Positions 38,544 to 49,353 are shown, counted from the stretch's first letter. The stretch is 64,000 nt of DNA from JAOXRU01 sp965247735 (GCA_965247735.1 CBDFHN010000002.1:3038001-3102000); one strand, 5' to 3'. Numbers and translations are program-made. The notes: a model not told the origin generated them from the sequence alone.

Positions 38544-39827
38544 TTAAGTTTTAGCCCATTCAAACTCACAGTTTTTAAAATTTCTATTTTTGAGATCTTC
38601 TTTTGAGATTAAAACAAGCAATACACCTTCTTCAATAAACCCTGTTTTAATGATCTCATCCTGGTCATCGTACTCAAAACCTCCGCCAATTTGCAGCAAT
38701 AGCACTTTTTCGGAATAGGCAATTTTTGCAATATCATTTGGATCGTATTGGCAATGTGTGTATATACCAAACATCTTAGATACTTGCTCAGCATCAGCTT
38801 CATTCCAAGCCTTTCCATTGTATAAATATTCGGTATCTCCATCATCAATATACTCCGCTATATCGTCCTCATCATCTTCTGTATACCGTTGTGCTAATGT
38901 TTCTGAGCTACTAAATACCTGATCAATTAATACCCCAGAATAAAAACTATCTATATGTTCTTTTGTTACTCTTTGTAAACTGTCTTTTTTTACATCCATA
39001 TAAAAAACATGATTGTAATAACCATTACTGTTTTTTTGGTATTTCGAATTCCAAAAAAAATAAAGTTGTCCCGTTTTTGGTAATAAACTTGACTTGTCAT
39101 GGGCTGAAAATTTCTCTAAATCTAATTGGGCAACAAAAACCATATCTTCCGGATAGTCAATACTGTCAGGTAAATCCACAAGAGGCCCACCGATTCGTGA
39201 GATTCCTATAGGTATTTCTATTCTTTTGTAATCGTGAATATGTGGAGCGTACATCAAAGAATCTTTATTGTGTTTTACAAACTCTTCTTGAACATAATGC
39301 TGCCCTGCCGAGAACTGGATAAAACTGAATTCTTTATGCCTATCAATCGTATCTATAAACTTTTTTTCTTTTGGTTTAGGGTTTTTATGATTGGCTAATA
39401 TTGCTTCTAAGTCCGAAAAATGGGTTGTGTCTTTTGGACAAATATTCAAGGCTTTTTCTGTAAATAGTATGGCTTCCTCTTTATCGGACTTGTTTATAGT
39501 TCTGGCTGTACCAGTAACTTCTGTCCAATGGTAAGGCACTTTTTTGATCATTTTTTTATAAAAGACAAACAGCTCGTTATACCGCTTGTTTTCCTTTAAC
39601 AAATAACTATAATCTCGTCGCAAATCACTGTCTATCAGCATTGCTTCACCCAGAAACACCAATGCATCGTCCGAAGGGCTTATCAATTCTCTTTCTAGCC
39701 AAATCTCATAACACAAAATTGCTTTATTAATCTTTCCCTTATCTTTGTACTTTAAGGCCTTTTTATGTAGCTTTTTGATACTAAGCAACGCTAGGGTCTT
39801 ACTAAGTTCTAAATATTTTTTATGCAT
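38544..39827 (-). CDS. DUF1963 (YwqG-like) domain protein with TPR-like N-terminus
   Basis: 427 residues, soluble. Residues 1-150 form TPR-like helices ('AILCYEIWLERELISPSDDA'). The remainder matches DUF1963: 'ISRIGGPLVDLPDSIDYP', 'MVFVAQLDLEKFSAHD', 'GQLYFFWN' and, near the end, 'LLLQIGGGFEYDDQDEI'. YwqG-like proteins are widespread and often encoded near secretion or toxin genes, but their molecular activity is unknown. First gene of a three-gene run with the DUF4396 and TPR genes. Confidence 0.82.
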   Translation of the reverse strand: MHKKYLELSKTLALLSIKKLHKKALKYKDKGKINKAILCYEIWLERELISPSDDALVFLGEAMLIDSDLRRDYSYLLKENKRYNELFVFYKKMIKKVPYHWTEVTGTARTINKSDKEEAILFTEKALNICPKDTTHFSDLEAILANHKNPKPKEKKFIDTIDRHKEFSFIQFSAGQHYVQEEFVKHNKDSLMYAPHIHDYKRIEIPIGISRIGGPLVDLPDSIDYPEDMVFVAQLDLEKFSAHDKSSLLPKTGQLYFFWNSKYQKNSNGYYNHVFYMDVKKDSLQRVTKEHIDSFYSGVLIDQVFSSSETLAQRYTEDDEDDIAEYIDDGDTEYLYNGKAWNEADAEQVSKMFGIYTHCQYDPNDIAKIAYSEKVLLLQIGGGFEYDDQDEIIKTGFIEEGVLLVLISKEDLKNRNFKNCEFEWAKT

Positions 39828-39955
39828 TGATTATTTTGTCTTATGTAATTTTTATTAAATAATACCGTTGGGTATATAAACTATTGTTGTTTAGGTTATG
39901 ATAACATATTACCAATGCACTCAGCGTTTTTTACAGTATTGTTAGAGGTGTTCTT

Positions 39956-40858
39956 TTAGCACAAGGGACTCCAATACCTTTTATCCTTTAAGAATTCTTT
40001 GAAGGTGATAACTTTTGGTCTTTCTCCTTTTTCTTTAATATAAAACGCAGCTTTTTCACGATCCCATCCAAGAATCAACCATTGATGTTCTATTTTCATG
40101 TACAAATCATACTTATCTTTCAATTCTTGCAAACTATGCACCAACGCTTCCTTGTTTTTAAATATGCTACTACGTTCCCCAATTACTTTATGGATTAACT
40201 TCATATCAAGGTCAGAGATCTTGCCAAACTCTTTGTCAAGTAGTAATTTTAAGATGTCTTCATTCTTTATCTTATTCGCGATCCTGGAAATTTGAGACAG
40301 AAGCTTGTGATTAGAACCTCCTTCTTCTCCATAGTGACCCAATTCAATTTTTCCCTTATGTTCAATATTCAATCCAAATGGAATTAGCTCTATACTTACC
40401 TTAGTATCTGTACCACTTCTTGGAATTTCAACATCAATATAAAATGTAGCATGCTTTGCATTATCGTCTAAACTCTTTGAAAAAAAGCCTTCTGCTTCAA
40501 AATCAAATGGGAAGATCTTTTTTAAACTTTTGCTTGAAGAAATGGAAATTCCCCAGGTACAAACCCAAGCACTTCTCTTGATAAAAACATAGTTGCTATT
40601 GTTGTCTTTATATGCCCCAACACTATTATCACAAGTACATCCACAAGGGGCTCCTCCTCCAACAACTTTTAAATATCCATTGCTTGAATCATCAATTAGT
40701 TCATCATAATCAATTTTCCCATCCTTATCCTCGTCTTCAAACGAAGAATAGCAAGTATCAACCTGCTGCCAAAGCCTTTCACTCAGTGTCTGATTATCTT
40801 GTGCATAAACACTGCAAGAAAAAGATAGGAGTATTAGTAATTGTATTGCTTTTGTCAT
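39956..40858 (-). CDS. Secreted protein with a canonical EF-hand loop
   Basis: 300 residues. Signal peptide 1-19 (ending SVYAQ). The segment 'FEDEDKDGKIDYDELIDD' (around 40-57) contains a perfect DxDxDGxIxxxE calcium-binding loop. A Cys-rich patch follows ('GGGAPCGCTCDNSVGAY'), then 'WVCTWGISISSSKS'. The rest has no recognised family, with helical segments towards the end. It starts 10 bp after the stop of the giant LRR gene, so co-transcription with that T9SS cargo is likely; it lacks a T9SS sorting domain itself, suggesting a periplasmic or accessory role (inference). Confidence 0.75.
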   Translation of the reverse strand: MTKAIQLLILLSFSCSVYAQDNQTLSERLWQQVDTCYSSFEDEDKDGKIDYDELIDDSSNGYLKVVGGGAPCGCTCDNSVGAYKDNNSNYVFIKRSAWVCTWGISISSSKSLKKIFPFDFEAEGFFSKSLDDNAKHATFYIDVEIPRSGTDTKVSIELIPFGLNIEHKGKIELGHYGEEGGSNHKLLSQISRIANKIKNEDILKLLLDKEFGKISDLDMKLIHKVIGERSSIFKNKEALVHSLQELKDKYDLYMKIEHQWLILGWDREKAAFYIKEKGERPKVITFKEFLKDKRYWSPLC

Positions 40859-40868
40859 AATTGTTCTT

Positions 40869-43800
40869 CTATTTTTTTAGTATCTGTTTGGTAAAGACAT
40901 CACCATTTTCTAGCTCTACCTTTAGGAAATAAATACCGCTAGCATAGCTATCCATTAAAATGCTAATAGGATTTTCACTGTACCTTATAATTTCTCTGCC
41001 TACCGCATCATAAATACGAAGTCTTTTTATTTTTAAAATATTAGTATCAATAAAAAGCATGGATCCTACTGGATTTGGATAAATTACAATGCTTTCTTCA
41101 AAAGTGGCATCACATTCTGCCTGACTTTCCACAAAAGTGGAATTTGCATCAATATCCATCCAGTTGCTAGCACTCCAAACAGCAGCATCCACTTCAATAC
41201 AGCTAAGGTTAGGGCTGTTTACAGCATTTAAAGTCATGTTAGTATTATTACCGTTGCTAAGGTTTAGATAGGTTAAATTAGGACTGTTTCCACAAGATAG
41301 ATTGGTTAATGTACTATGGCTACTCAAATCTAACGTTTCAAACAGATTAGTACCACAAACTAATGTGGTTAGGCTTGTTAAATTTGCAGTAACTATAGAC
41401 AGATCGCTAAGGGTATTGTTTTCACAATTTAGATTGGTCAAAGCGATAAAATCTTCAATCCCTGTTAAATCGCTAATAGTATTATTTGATATATCTAGGC
41501 TGGTTAAGGCATTAATGTTTGCGGTTAACACATAATCATCCAATACAAAGTCATATCCCAAATCAATCAAGGCCTGTTCAAAATTATCGTCTGGAACATA
41601 GGTCGTCATGCAATTATCCAACACATCTTGTGGACTTTTCCAGTTGGCAGAACCGTTTAGTGTCAGGGTTGTACTTCCATTACCTGTACTTATATAACTA
41701 TACAATCCACATGCACTTACCAAATTTGGAGCCGTGATAGTAAGTGTGTTATTTACGGTTTGTAAATGCAATAAATTGACTGTTTCTAAAGCGATACTAT
41801 TATCAATTATGGATTCGTCAGTGCTAGATGTTAGTTCGGTTAGGTTTGCTAAGGCATCAATGTTTTCTAATAAGTCGTTGTAATTAATTCTAAGAACTGC
41901 TAATGAATTTACGGCTTCCAAACCGTCTAAATTTGTTAGCAACGTGTTGTCTTCTATAATTAAACGTCCTGTACCACTAGCTGAAATACTTGTTAAACTT
42001 GACAAGGCATTTAGGCTTGTTAAGGCACGGTTAACATTAATTTCTATCTTATCTGTTACTGTTTCAAGTGCCGAAAGCCCGTTTAAATTTGCTAACCCTG
42101 TTTCTTCAATTATAAGATCGTCACCAATATGTGTAAGTGATGAAAAATCAATACTTGTTAATGTTTGACTTTGAGATGACAATTCCAAATCGATACCAAT
42201 AGTTTCTAATAAGGGTGCTGATATACTGGTAAGCTTGCTTCCATGAGCCTCAAAACCTCCATCAATTACAGTTAGCTTTGGAAAACTGATACTCAAAAAA
42301 CCATTATTACGTAAAAAAACACTTCCTTCAATTATTGGTGAACTTCCTGGATCGTCTGTTAAGGCTGTTATATTTGAAAAACTGATAGCGTTTGTAAGAC
42401 TTGGTAAATCCGATAATCGTAATTCCATGGTAACTTCAAGGTCTAAAACTGAAGAAATATTATTTAAGACATTGTTATCAATAATATTTAGTGTAGTAAT
42501 AGCCGATGAGATATTTGATAATTCATTTAGATTATCTAATACAGAATTTGCTTGAATATGAATGCCTTTTCCTACCGATGTAATGTTTTGTAAGCCATTA
42601 AGTGTTGCTAAACTAGCATTGCTTTCTACAATTAAACTTCCAGTAACAACTTCTATAATACTTAATGCCGACATGTCGGTAACCTCATCAAATATCCGTA
42701 AATCGCCATCAATAGTATTGCAACTATAGTTCATGCCTGCAAAAGCATCCATTGCTGCCTGTCCTCTAATTTCTAAATTGCCAACAATGGCACATATGTC
42801 ATCGCAGTTAGTTGAAAAACTTGCCATTCCATTAATTCCTGTGCTGAAATTGGCTGTCATAAAAACATCATCATCTACTTTAATACAACTTAGATTTGGA
42901 TTTTCAACGGCTTCAAAATTTGTTAAAACATCATTGTTTCCATTAGCGATGTTTAGGGAAGTTAGTACGTTATAATTACAGTCTATTTGGGTTAAAGCTG
43001 TATTTAGTGATAAATTTAAACTGCTTAGCTGATTGTCTTCAGCATAAAAACTTTCTAATAAAATATTATGACTAAGATCTATTCTTGTAAGCAGATTATC
43101 TGCAATAGTTAAATTAGCGAGCACAGTATTATTACTAAGGTCTAAAGTTGTTATCTTATTATCGGCACAGTCTAAAAAATCTAAATTTGTGTTTGCAGAA
43201 AGGTCAAGATTTGTTAGTTGATTGCTGTAACAGGTCAATCGTGTGAGCAAAGTGTTTTGCGTAATATTTAAACTTGAAATCTCATTACTGTAGCATAATA
43301 ATTCTTCTAAGTTTGTGTTTGCAGATACATCGAGGCTGGTTAAATTATTAGCTGCACATAATAGTTCTACTAAATTAATATTGACAGAAACATCCAGGCT
43401 ATTTAATGCATTACCATCTAATCTTAAGGTCCGTAAAAGTATATTTTGAGACAAATCTATACTCGTAATATCATTATCGTAGGCATTAAATGTTGTTAAC
43501 CCTGTGTTTTGAGTAATATCGATACTAGTTAAGTTGTTATATGCACAATGTAAGGTGTTTAGTGCTGTAAAATCTTCAATACCGGTAAGGTCATTTATAT
43601 TGTAATGGCGAACATCGAGACTTGTTAGCGTGTTAATATTAGTAGTAGCCACCAAATCATCCAAAACATCGTCCAGCATTAAATCTATTAGTGCTTGTTC
43701 AAAGTTGTCGTCAGGCACATAAGTTGTATTGCAATTTTCGCTATAACTTGCAGCTGGGTCAATGTCTGTCCAACTGTTTATTGCATAGGTGACGTCATCC

Positions 43801-46800
43801 ACTTCTATACAGGTTAAATTTGGATTATCATAGGCTTCAAAGCCGAAAATTATAATATCCTCACGGTTTTTAAGGTTTAAACTAACCAATTGGTTGCTGC
43901 CACAAGAAAGTCCAGTTAAGGCTGGAACTCCTGATATGTCTAAGTGTTTTAAGGCGTTTTCTGCACAAGACATCTCAAACAATTCTACATTTTGAGAAAC
44001 ATCTAAATTTAATAGTTGGTTTTCAGAAATATCAAATAGCATTAATTTGATATTATTAGAGATGTCTATTTCTGTTAGATTGTTTTCGTAAATAACCAAT
44101 TCTATTAAACTGGTGTTTTGAGAAAGGTCTATTTCAGTTAAATTATTTAAATAGCATCCTAATTCTTCTAAAAGTGGATTGTTCGTTACATCTAATTCTG
44201 TAATAAAGTTTGATCCACAATTAAGTCTGTCTAAGGCTATATTCTGAGAAACATCGAGGCTGGTTAACGCATTTTCCTTACAACTGAGATAGGTTAAGGA
44301 TACAAAATCTTCAATTCCAGTAAGGTCTGCAATGTTTTTATCGTGTACGTCTAATGAAGTTAAAGCGCTAATATTACTTGTTAATACCAAGTTGTCTAAA
44401 ACATCGTCATGTCCTAATGCTATTAATGCTTGCTCAAAATTATCGTCAGGTACAGAAGTGTAAAGTCCACAGTTTACTTTATACAAGGTATGGCCATCTA
44501 TATTGCTAGCAGCTCCAAAGTTTCCACCCATATACATATCATCATCTACAGAAATACAGAATAAACTAGGATTTCCAGTGACGTTAAATTCTACAAATTC
44601 ATCATAGGAGGATCCAATGGTTAAATCCGTTAATAAATTGTTAGCACTACCAAATTCGGAAATACCATCAGTTAAAGAAATATCCAAACTCGTAATCTGG
44701 TTATTGTCGCAGAATAAATAGGATAAACCTGTATTTTGAGAGACATCTAAACTGGTTAGCAAATTATCTTCACAATAGAGCTCATACAAATCTGGGTTTT
44801 GCGTCACATCTAAAGTGGACAAACTATTTCCGTAGCAATAGAAGACATCTAACTCTGGATTATTTGTAACATCAATTTCTGTAAGTCCATTATTCGAAAA
44901 ATCTAAAGTTTCTAAAAGAATATTGTTAGAAACATCTAAAGTGTTTAGAGTGTTTTTACGGCAGGTTATTTCGGTTAAATTAGGATTGTTAGAGACATCT
45001 AGAGTTGAAATGCTATTTTCATAACAAATAAGAGTTTCTAAGAGAACATTATTGGTAACATCTAAGATTGATAATTGATTTTCGTTACAGTTTAAATAGG
45101 TAAGTGCTGTATTGTTTGAAACATCTAAGGTCATAATTGGGTTAGATCCCGTATATAACGTTTCTAGGTTAATATTTTGAGATAGATTCAAGCTTTCAAT
45201 ATTGTTTCTCAAACAAATTAAAGTAACTAAGGCCGTATTTTGAGTAATATCTAAGCTTTCTAAACTGCCACCAATACATTCAAAAGTCGTTAATTTTGTA
45301 TTCTTTGAGATATCAATACTTGTAAAAAAATTACTACTACACATTAAAGACCTTAGTTCCACAAAACCTTCAATACCAGTAAGGTCACTAATATCTTCGC
45401 GCTCCACATCTAAAGTGGTTACTGTGTTAATATTAGCTGTTAAAACCAGATTATCTAACACATCGTCCAGCATTAAATCAATTAAAGTTTGCTCAAAATT
45501 ATCATCTGGAACTTGGGTATAATCATTACAATCCAGAATATAAGAAGCTTGTGTGTCTTTGTCATTGGTGCTACTATAATTGCTTTCCATATAACTTACA
45601 TCATCTACAGAAATACAATATAAATCGCTGTTATTCTTACATTCAAAATTAGAGATATTAGTATTATTTCCGTTTTTAAGGTTTAGACTGTCTAAGAGGT
45701 TGTTTTGGCAGGTAAATTCTTCTATCAATGGGTTTTGTGAAATATCTAAACTTGTGAGTAAATTACTTTCAGAAAAGAGACCTTTTAATGCTGCATTTTG
45801 AGAAACATCCAAAATAGTTAGCAGATTAAACGTGCAGTCCAAATATTCTAAGTTAACTAATGATGTAGTAATCAAACTTGAAATTTGATTATCACCACAA
45901 TACAGGCTTTTTAGCAAGGGGTTTTGCGATACATCCAAGCTCGTTAAACTATTATCGGTACAATCCAAATCTTCTAACAGTGTGTTTTGTGAAATATTTA
46001 AACTGCCCAATGGGTTATAATAGCAATACAATGCTGTTAAATTGATGTTTTGCGTAACATCTAAATTGTTTAATTGGTTGCTATCACATGAAAACTTTAT
46101 TAATGCTATATTGCTAGTTACATCAATTGTTGATAATTGATTGTCATCGCAAGAAAAATTTGTTAGTGCTGTATTGGCTGAAACATCCAAAGTTAAAAGT
46201 AAATTGTCATCTAAATTCAATTCTTTTAAGAGGCTATTTTGAGAAAGGTCTATGCTTTGTAAACCAACGTTTCTACATACCAATACCTCTAAATTGATGT
46301 TTTGGGTAATATCTAAAGTCGTAAATTGGTTGCTGCCAGTAATAGTAGAATTACTGCATGTTAATTCTTTTAATGCAATATTATTCGAAATATCCAGCTC
46401 AGATAAGGCATTTCTTCTCACATTAAGGACTTCTAAAGCAATAAACGCTTCAATACCCGTAAGGTCTGCAATGTCTTTGTTTTCTACATCTAAAGTAGTT
46501 ACTGTATTAATATCTGTAGTTAAAACCTGACCGTCTAACACGTTTTCAGAATCAATTCCTAAATCGATTAAAGCTTGCTCAAAATTACTGTCCAAAATAT
46601 TGGTGTAGCCTGGACAATGATCTAAGACATCTTGTGGTTCTATCCAGTTTGGTGGACCATTTAACGTAAGCGTTGTAAAGCCATCACCAAGGTTTATATA
46701 ATCGTATAATCCACAACCTTGTAACAAATTAGGCGCTGTTATTTCCAACGAATTAGTAACATTTCTAAGACTCAATAAGTTTAAAGTTCCTAAGTTGGTA

Positions 46801-47852
46801 TTTCCATCAATATCGGAAATGGTACCCATAGAAATTAATTCAGTAATATTTTGTAGACCATTTATATTAGTCAAGCTACTGTTATCTCTAATTGAAATGT
46901 ACTGTACAGAAGTTGCAGACTCCAATCCATCTAAATTTGGCAATAATGGATTGTCCCGCACCCGTATATCATAAACTGCACTTCCAAGAGCTAAACTTGC
47001 TGCCGCTGTAAGACTAGTTAAATTTGGGTTACGTTCTATAACAATACTTCCGCCTATAGTTTCTAGCAACGGAAAACCACTTAAATCGGCAAGCCCTGTA
47101 TCTGTAATTGAAAAATAAGATCCAATACTTAGTAAAGCACTAAAATCAACATTAGTTAATTCGTCATTTGCAGAATCTAAATTCAGATCGTCTCCTATGG
47201 TTTCCAATAAAGGCGCAGAAATGCTTACCATTTCAGAATCGGAAACCCTAATATCACCAGCTACACCAGTACTTATTAGATTAGGAAAACTGATGGAAGA
47301 AAAGGTACAATCGGTTATACGAACACCTCCTTTTAATCCAGAAGGGTTACCATCTGGCCCCAAAACCGTCATATTTGGGAAGCTTAGTGCTGTAGTGATA
47401 TCATCTAATTCTGAGAGTAACAAATCGCCTGTAATATTGAAGTTTAAAACTGCAGAAATATCATTCAAAACATAATTGTTTCCTGTAATAAAAAGCGTCA
47501 TAATGCTAGACGTAATGCCTGCCAATTCATTTAAATTAAGTAATACTTGATTGTCTTGGATAGATATGTTTTCGGTTACGGTCGCCAAATTCTGTAAACC
47601 CGTAAGTATAGTTAAGGCACTGGTATTTCTAACATGTAAAGTACCATTAATGGTGGTGATATTACTAAGCCCCGAAATATCGGTAACACTTCCTGTAATC
47701 CATAAATAACCGTCAATAGTGGTACAGGTTCCGTAATTAGTGACGAAATCATCCATTTCGGTTTGCCCATTTATAATAATGTCGCCAACAGGGCATTGTG
47801 CTTGTAAAAATCCTATTGCAAATAAATTTAAAAAGAGTAATTTTAGTTTCAT
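40869..47852 (-). CDS. Giant T9SS-secreted leucine-rich-repeat protein with two receptor-L-like regions
   Basis: 2327 residues from the ATG at 47852; a TTG ten codons earlier is possible but leaves a poorer signal peptide. Signal peptide 1-19. A receptor-L-like region covers about 21-415 ('TTIDGYLWITGSVTDISGLS'). Five blocks start with '[TS]xVPDDNFEQALIDL' or a variant (about 417, 779, 1132, 1376 and 2082), each leading into internalin-type 22-residue LRRs of the form 'L..L.C..N.LTSLDVSQNT'. A second receptor-L-like region spans about 1686-2080. The last ~75 residues are a type A T9SS sorting domain ('IVIYPNPVGSMLFIDTNILK' to 'TKQILKK'). An adhesin-type surface role is likely from the LRR fold; the ligand is unknown. 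Confidence 0.93.
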   Translation of the reverse strand: MKLKLLFLNLFAIGFLQAQCPVGDIIINGQTEMDDFVTNYGTCTTIDGYLWITGSVTDISGLSNITTINGTLHVRNTSALTILTGLQNLATVTENISIQDNQVLLNLNELAGITSSIMTLFITGNNYVLNDISAVLNFNITGDLLLSELDDITTALSFPNMTVLGPDGNPSGLKGGVRITDCTFSSISFPNLISTGVAGDIRVSDSEMVSISAPLLETIGDDLNLDSANDELTNVDFSALLSIGSYFSITDTGLADLSGFPLLETIGGSIVIERNPNLTSLTAAASLALGSAVYDIRVRDNPLLPNLDGLESATSVQYISIRDNSSLTNINGLQNITELISMGTISDIDGNTNLGTLNLLSLRNVTNSLEITAPNLLQGCGLYDYINLGDGFTTLTLNGPPNWIEPQDVLDHCPGYTNILDSNFEQALIDLGIDSENVLDGQVLTTDINTVTTLDVENKDIADLTGIEAFIALEVLNVRRNALSELDISNNIALKELTCSNSTITGSNQFTTLDITQNINLEVLVCRNVGLQSIDLSQNSLLKELNLDDNLLLTLDVSANTALTNFSCDDNQLSTIDVTSNIALIKFSCDSNQLNNLDVTQNINLTALYCYYNPLGSLNISQNTLLEDLDCTDNSLTSLDVSQNPLLKSLYCGDNQISSLITTSLVNLEYLDCTFNLLTILDVSQNAALKGLFSESNLLTSLDISQNPLIEEFTCQNNLLDSLNLKNGNNTNISNFECKNNSDLYCISVDDVSYMESNYSSTNDKDTQASYILDCNDYTQVPDDNFEQTLIDLMLDDVLDNLVLTANINTVTTLDVEREDISDLTGIEGFVELRSLMCSSNFFTSIDISKNTKLTTFECIGGSLESLDITQNTALVTLICLRNNIESLNLSQNINLETLYTGSNPIMTLDVSNNTALTYLNCNENQLSILDVTNNVLLETLICYENSISTLDVSNNPNLTEITCRKNTLNTLDVSNNILLETLDFSNNGLTEIDVTNNPELDVFYCYGNSLSTLDVTQNPDLYELYCEDNLLTSLDVSQNTGLSYLFCDNNQITSLDISLTDGISEFGSANNLLTDLTIGSSYDEFVEFNVTGNPSLFCISVDDDMYMGGNFGAASNIDGHTLYKVNCGLYTSVPDDNFEQALIALGHDDVLDNLVLTSNISALTSLDVHDKNIADLTGIEDFVSLTYLSCKENALTSLDVSQNIALDRLNCGSNFITELDVTNNPLLEELGCYLNNLTEIDLSQNTSLIELVIYENNLTEIDISNNIKLMLFDISENQLLNLDVSQNVELFEMSCAENALKHLDISGVPALTGLSCGSNQLVSLNLKNREDIIIFGFEAYDNPNLTCIEVDDVTYAINSWTDIDPAASYSENCNTTYVPDDNFEQALIDLMLDDVLDDLVATTNINTLTSLDVRHYNINDLTGIEDFTALNTLHCAYNNLTSIDITQNTGLTTFNAYDNDITSIDLSQNILLRTLRLDGNALNSLDVSVNINLVELLCAANNLTSLDVSANTNLEELLCYSNEISSLNITQNTLLTRLTCYSNQLTNLDLSANTNLDFLDCADNKITTLDLSNNTVLANLTIADNLLTRIDLSHNILLESFYAEDNQLSSLNLSLNTALTQIDCNYNVLTSLNIANGNNDVLTNFEAVENPNLSCIKVDDDVFMTANFSTGINGMASFSTNCDDICAIVGNLEIRGQAAMDAFAGMNYSCNTIDGDLRIFDEVTDMSALSIIEVVTGSLIVESNASLATLNGLQNITSVGKGIHIQANSVLDNLNELSNISSAITTLNIIDNNVLNNISSVLDLEVTMELRLSDLPSLTNAISFSNITALTDDPGSSPIIEGSVFLRNNGFLSISFPKLTVIDGGFEAHGSKLTSISAPLLETIGIDLELSSQSQTLTSIDFSSLTHIGDDLIIEETGLANLNGLSALETVTDKIEINVNRALTSLNALSSLTSISASGTGRLIIEDNTLLTNLDGLEAVNSLAVLRINYNDLLENIDALANLTELTSSTDESIIDNSIALETVNLLHLQTVNNTLTITAPNLVSACGLYSYISTGNGSTTLTLNGSANWKSPQDVLDNCMTTYVPDDNFEQALIDLGYDFVLDDYVLTANINALTSLDISNNTISDLTGIEDFIALTNLNCENNTLSDLSIVTANLTSLTTLVCGTNLFETLDLSSHSTLTNLSCGNSPNLTYLNLSNGNNTNMTLNAVNSPNLSCIEVDAAVWSASNWMDIDANSTFVESQAECDATFEESIVIYPNPVGSMLFIDTNILKIKRLRIYDAVGREIIRYSENPISILMDSYASGIYFLKVELENGDVFTKQILKK

Positions 47853-48386
47853 AAAGTCGCTATTATAAATTAGACAAATCAAACTTCTTCACTATTATTT
47901 CTTTTTTAGTCCTAACACAACTAACTGTTATTCAGTATGTTATTTCAGAACTTTTAAAAGACAAATGAATTAACTGTTATTCAAATTACTTAAAAATGAC
48001 CTGTAAAAAAATTAGTGTCAACCTATTTTTGCTGCATCATTTTTATCTATGCTTTTTTGTATTACAACCATACAGGCAAGATGTTTTTTGCTTGTTTATA
48101 TGCTGTTGTTTTTAATGTTGGTGTGTGTTTTATCATTTAAAAGATTAAAACACTTAAAAAGAGGAATTGTTACGCTGTGGTAGCTGTACCATTAAATATA
48201 AGGAATTTTATTATTTTAGTGAAGGTAATTTCTGTTTTTTGATGCTTAAAAAGCATGCAAACAACAATCAATATCCTGTATATAAGAAACTTATGAGTTC
48301 CAATAAATTTTAAAAAATTATACAAGCCATAGTCATAGCGCTAAGAACAACTCTATTTTGCTAAGATTAAAATAAATAGACAATGA
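47853..48386. other. Intergenic region upstream of the LRR gene
   Basis: About 530 bp, AT-rich. It separates the LRR gene from the 3' end of the SPFH-associated operon. A small stem (TGCTT-AAAA-AGCA) lies near 48243-48256. No gene, RNA or clear terminator found. Confidence 0.4.
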
Positions 48387-49352
48387 TTACTTATCCATGT
48401 AAGTCACCCAAAACAACTCTCTAGTATATGAATCTTCAAGTAACAATTTGCCTTTAATTGGGGATTCTAATTCCTTTAAAACAGGTCTTGATAATTGATT
48501 GTTGTTATACTTAAAAAAGGTGGAGTCTGTCTTTGATTTTAACTGATAATAATCCAACCCAAATTGACTGTACCCAAACACAAAATGATTACCACTACTA
48601 TTATTCCCAAGAATGGCAGTATTAAAACGTTCTAAGCTCTTATTATCGGTTGATAACTCAAGTTTTTTAGGCTCTTCTTCCTCTTTTAAATTGTATTCTG
48701 TAGGTATAAAACTATATCTTGAAATTGCCTTTTGCTCTTTGTTCTTGTATTTTAAAATATAATAGTCTTTAAGAATAACATAGCTAATTACTGATTCTGG
48801 TGTAATTTTATCAACTAGTTCTTTTTTGTATTCAACATCATAAAAACCTCTGGCTTTTTGTCTTGTACTATCAATGGCATCCATTTTCTTAATTTGATCA
48901 GCATATTTCTTAAGAATCTTATCGCGCATTTCATCAGTATCAATAAGATCAATAACAACAGGTTTATAACTTGGCCCACTATATTTATATATGGTGTCTG
49001 TTGTGCCAACAGGCACGTAGGGAATGTTATAAATAAGCCCATCAGCAGTAATTTTCCCTCTATATCCTAAAATTTTATGAATTTCCTCAAAGTTTTTATT
49101 ATAAATAACTAAACCGCCATAATACACCTGCTTATTGTTACCAACATTACATTCTGAATAATAATAGTTGTCATCATAAGCAATTTGCTTATGGCTCCAA
49201 TAAGGCATTTTTTCTACTTTAAATTTTGAATTTGAACTTTCTGGAAAGAACTTAAAATCTTTGTGTTTATCTGTTTCTACACTTTTATGCCCACAAGAAT
49301 AATAAACCGAACTCAACAGTATTATAGTTAGTATTTTAATTGATTTCCTCAT
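48387..49352 (-). CDS. Putative lipoprotein of unknown function, end of the SPFH operon
   Basis: 321 residues from the ATG at 49352 (MRKSIKILTIILLSS...), which follows the previous stop by one base; an upstream TTG is less likely. A lipobox-like 'SVYYSCG' ends the signal near residue 20. The mature part is charged and mixed alpha/beta, with no motif I recognise. Last of a run of nine same-strand genes containing the SPFH-SHOCT protein; its location suggests an envelope component of that system (inference). Confidence 0.72.
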   Translation of the reverse strand: MRKSIKILTIILLSSVYYSCGHKSVETDKHKDFKFFPESSNSKFKVEKMPYWSHKQIAYDDNYYYSECNVGNNKQVYYGGLVIYNKNFEEIHKILGYRGKITADGLIYNIPYVPVGTTDTIYKYSGPSYKPVVIDLIDTDEMRDKILKKYADQIKKMDAIDSTRQKARGFYDVEYKKELVDKITPESVISYVILKDYYILKYKNKEQKAISRYSFIPTEYNLKEEEEPKKLELSTDNKSLERFNTAILGNNSSGNHFVFGYSQFGLDYYQLKSKTDSTFFKYNNNQLSRPVLKELESPIKGKLLLEDSYTRELFWVTYMDK

Positions 49353-49353
49353 T

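Noticed and set aside
38480..38569. GTG start extending the DUF4396 protein by 30 residues
   Set aside because: The extension overlaps the end of the DUF1963-like gene; the ATG at 38479 gives the His-rich MENH start.
47853..47882. TTG start for the LRR gene
   Set aside because: The ATG at 47852 gives a clean signal peptide; ten extra polar residues would spoil it.
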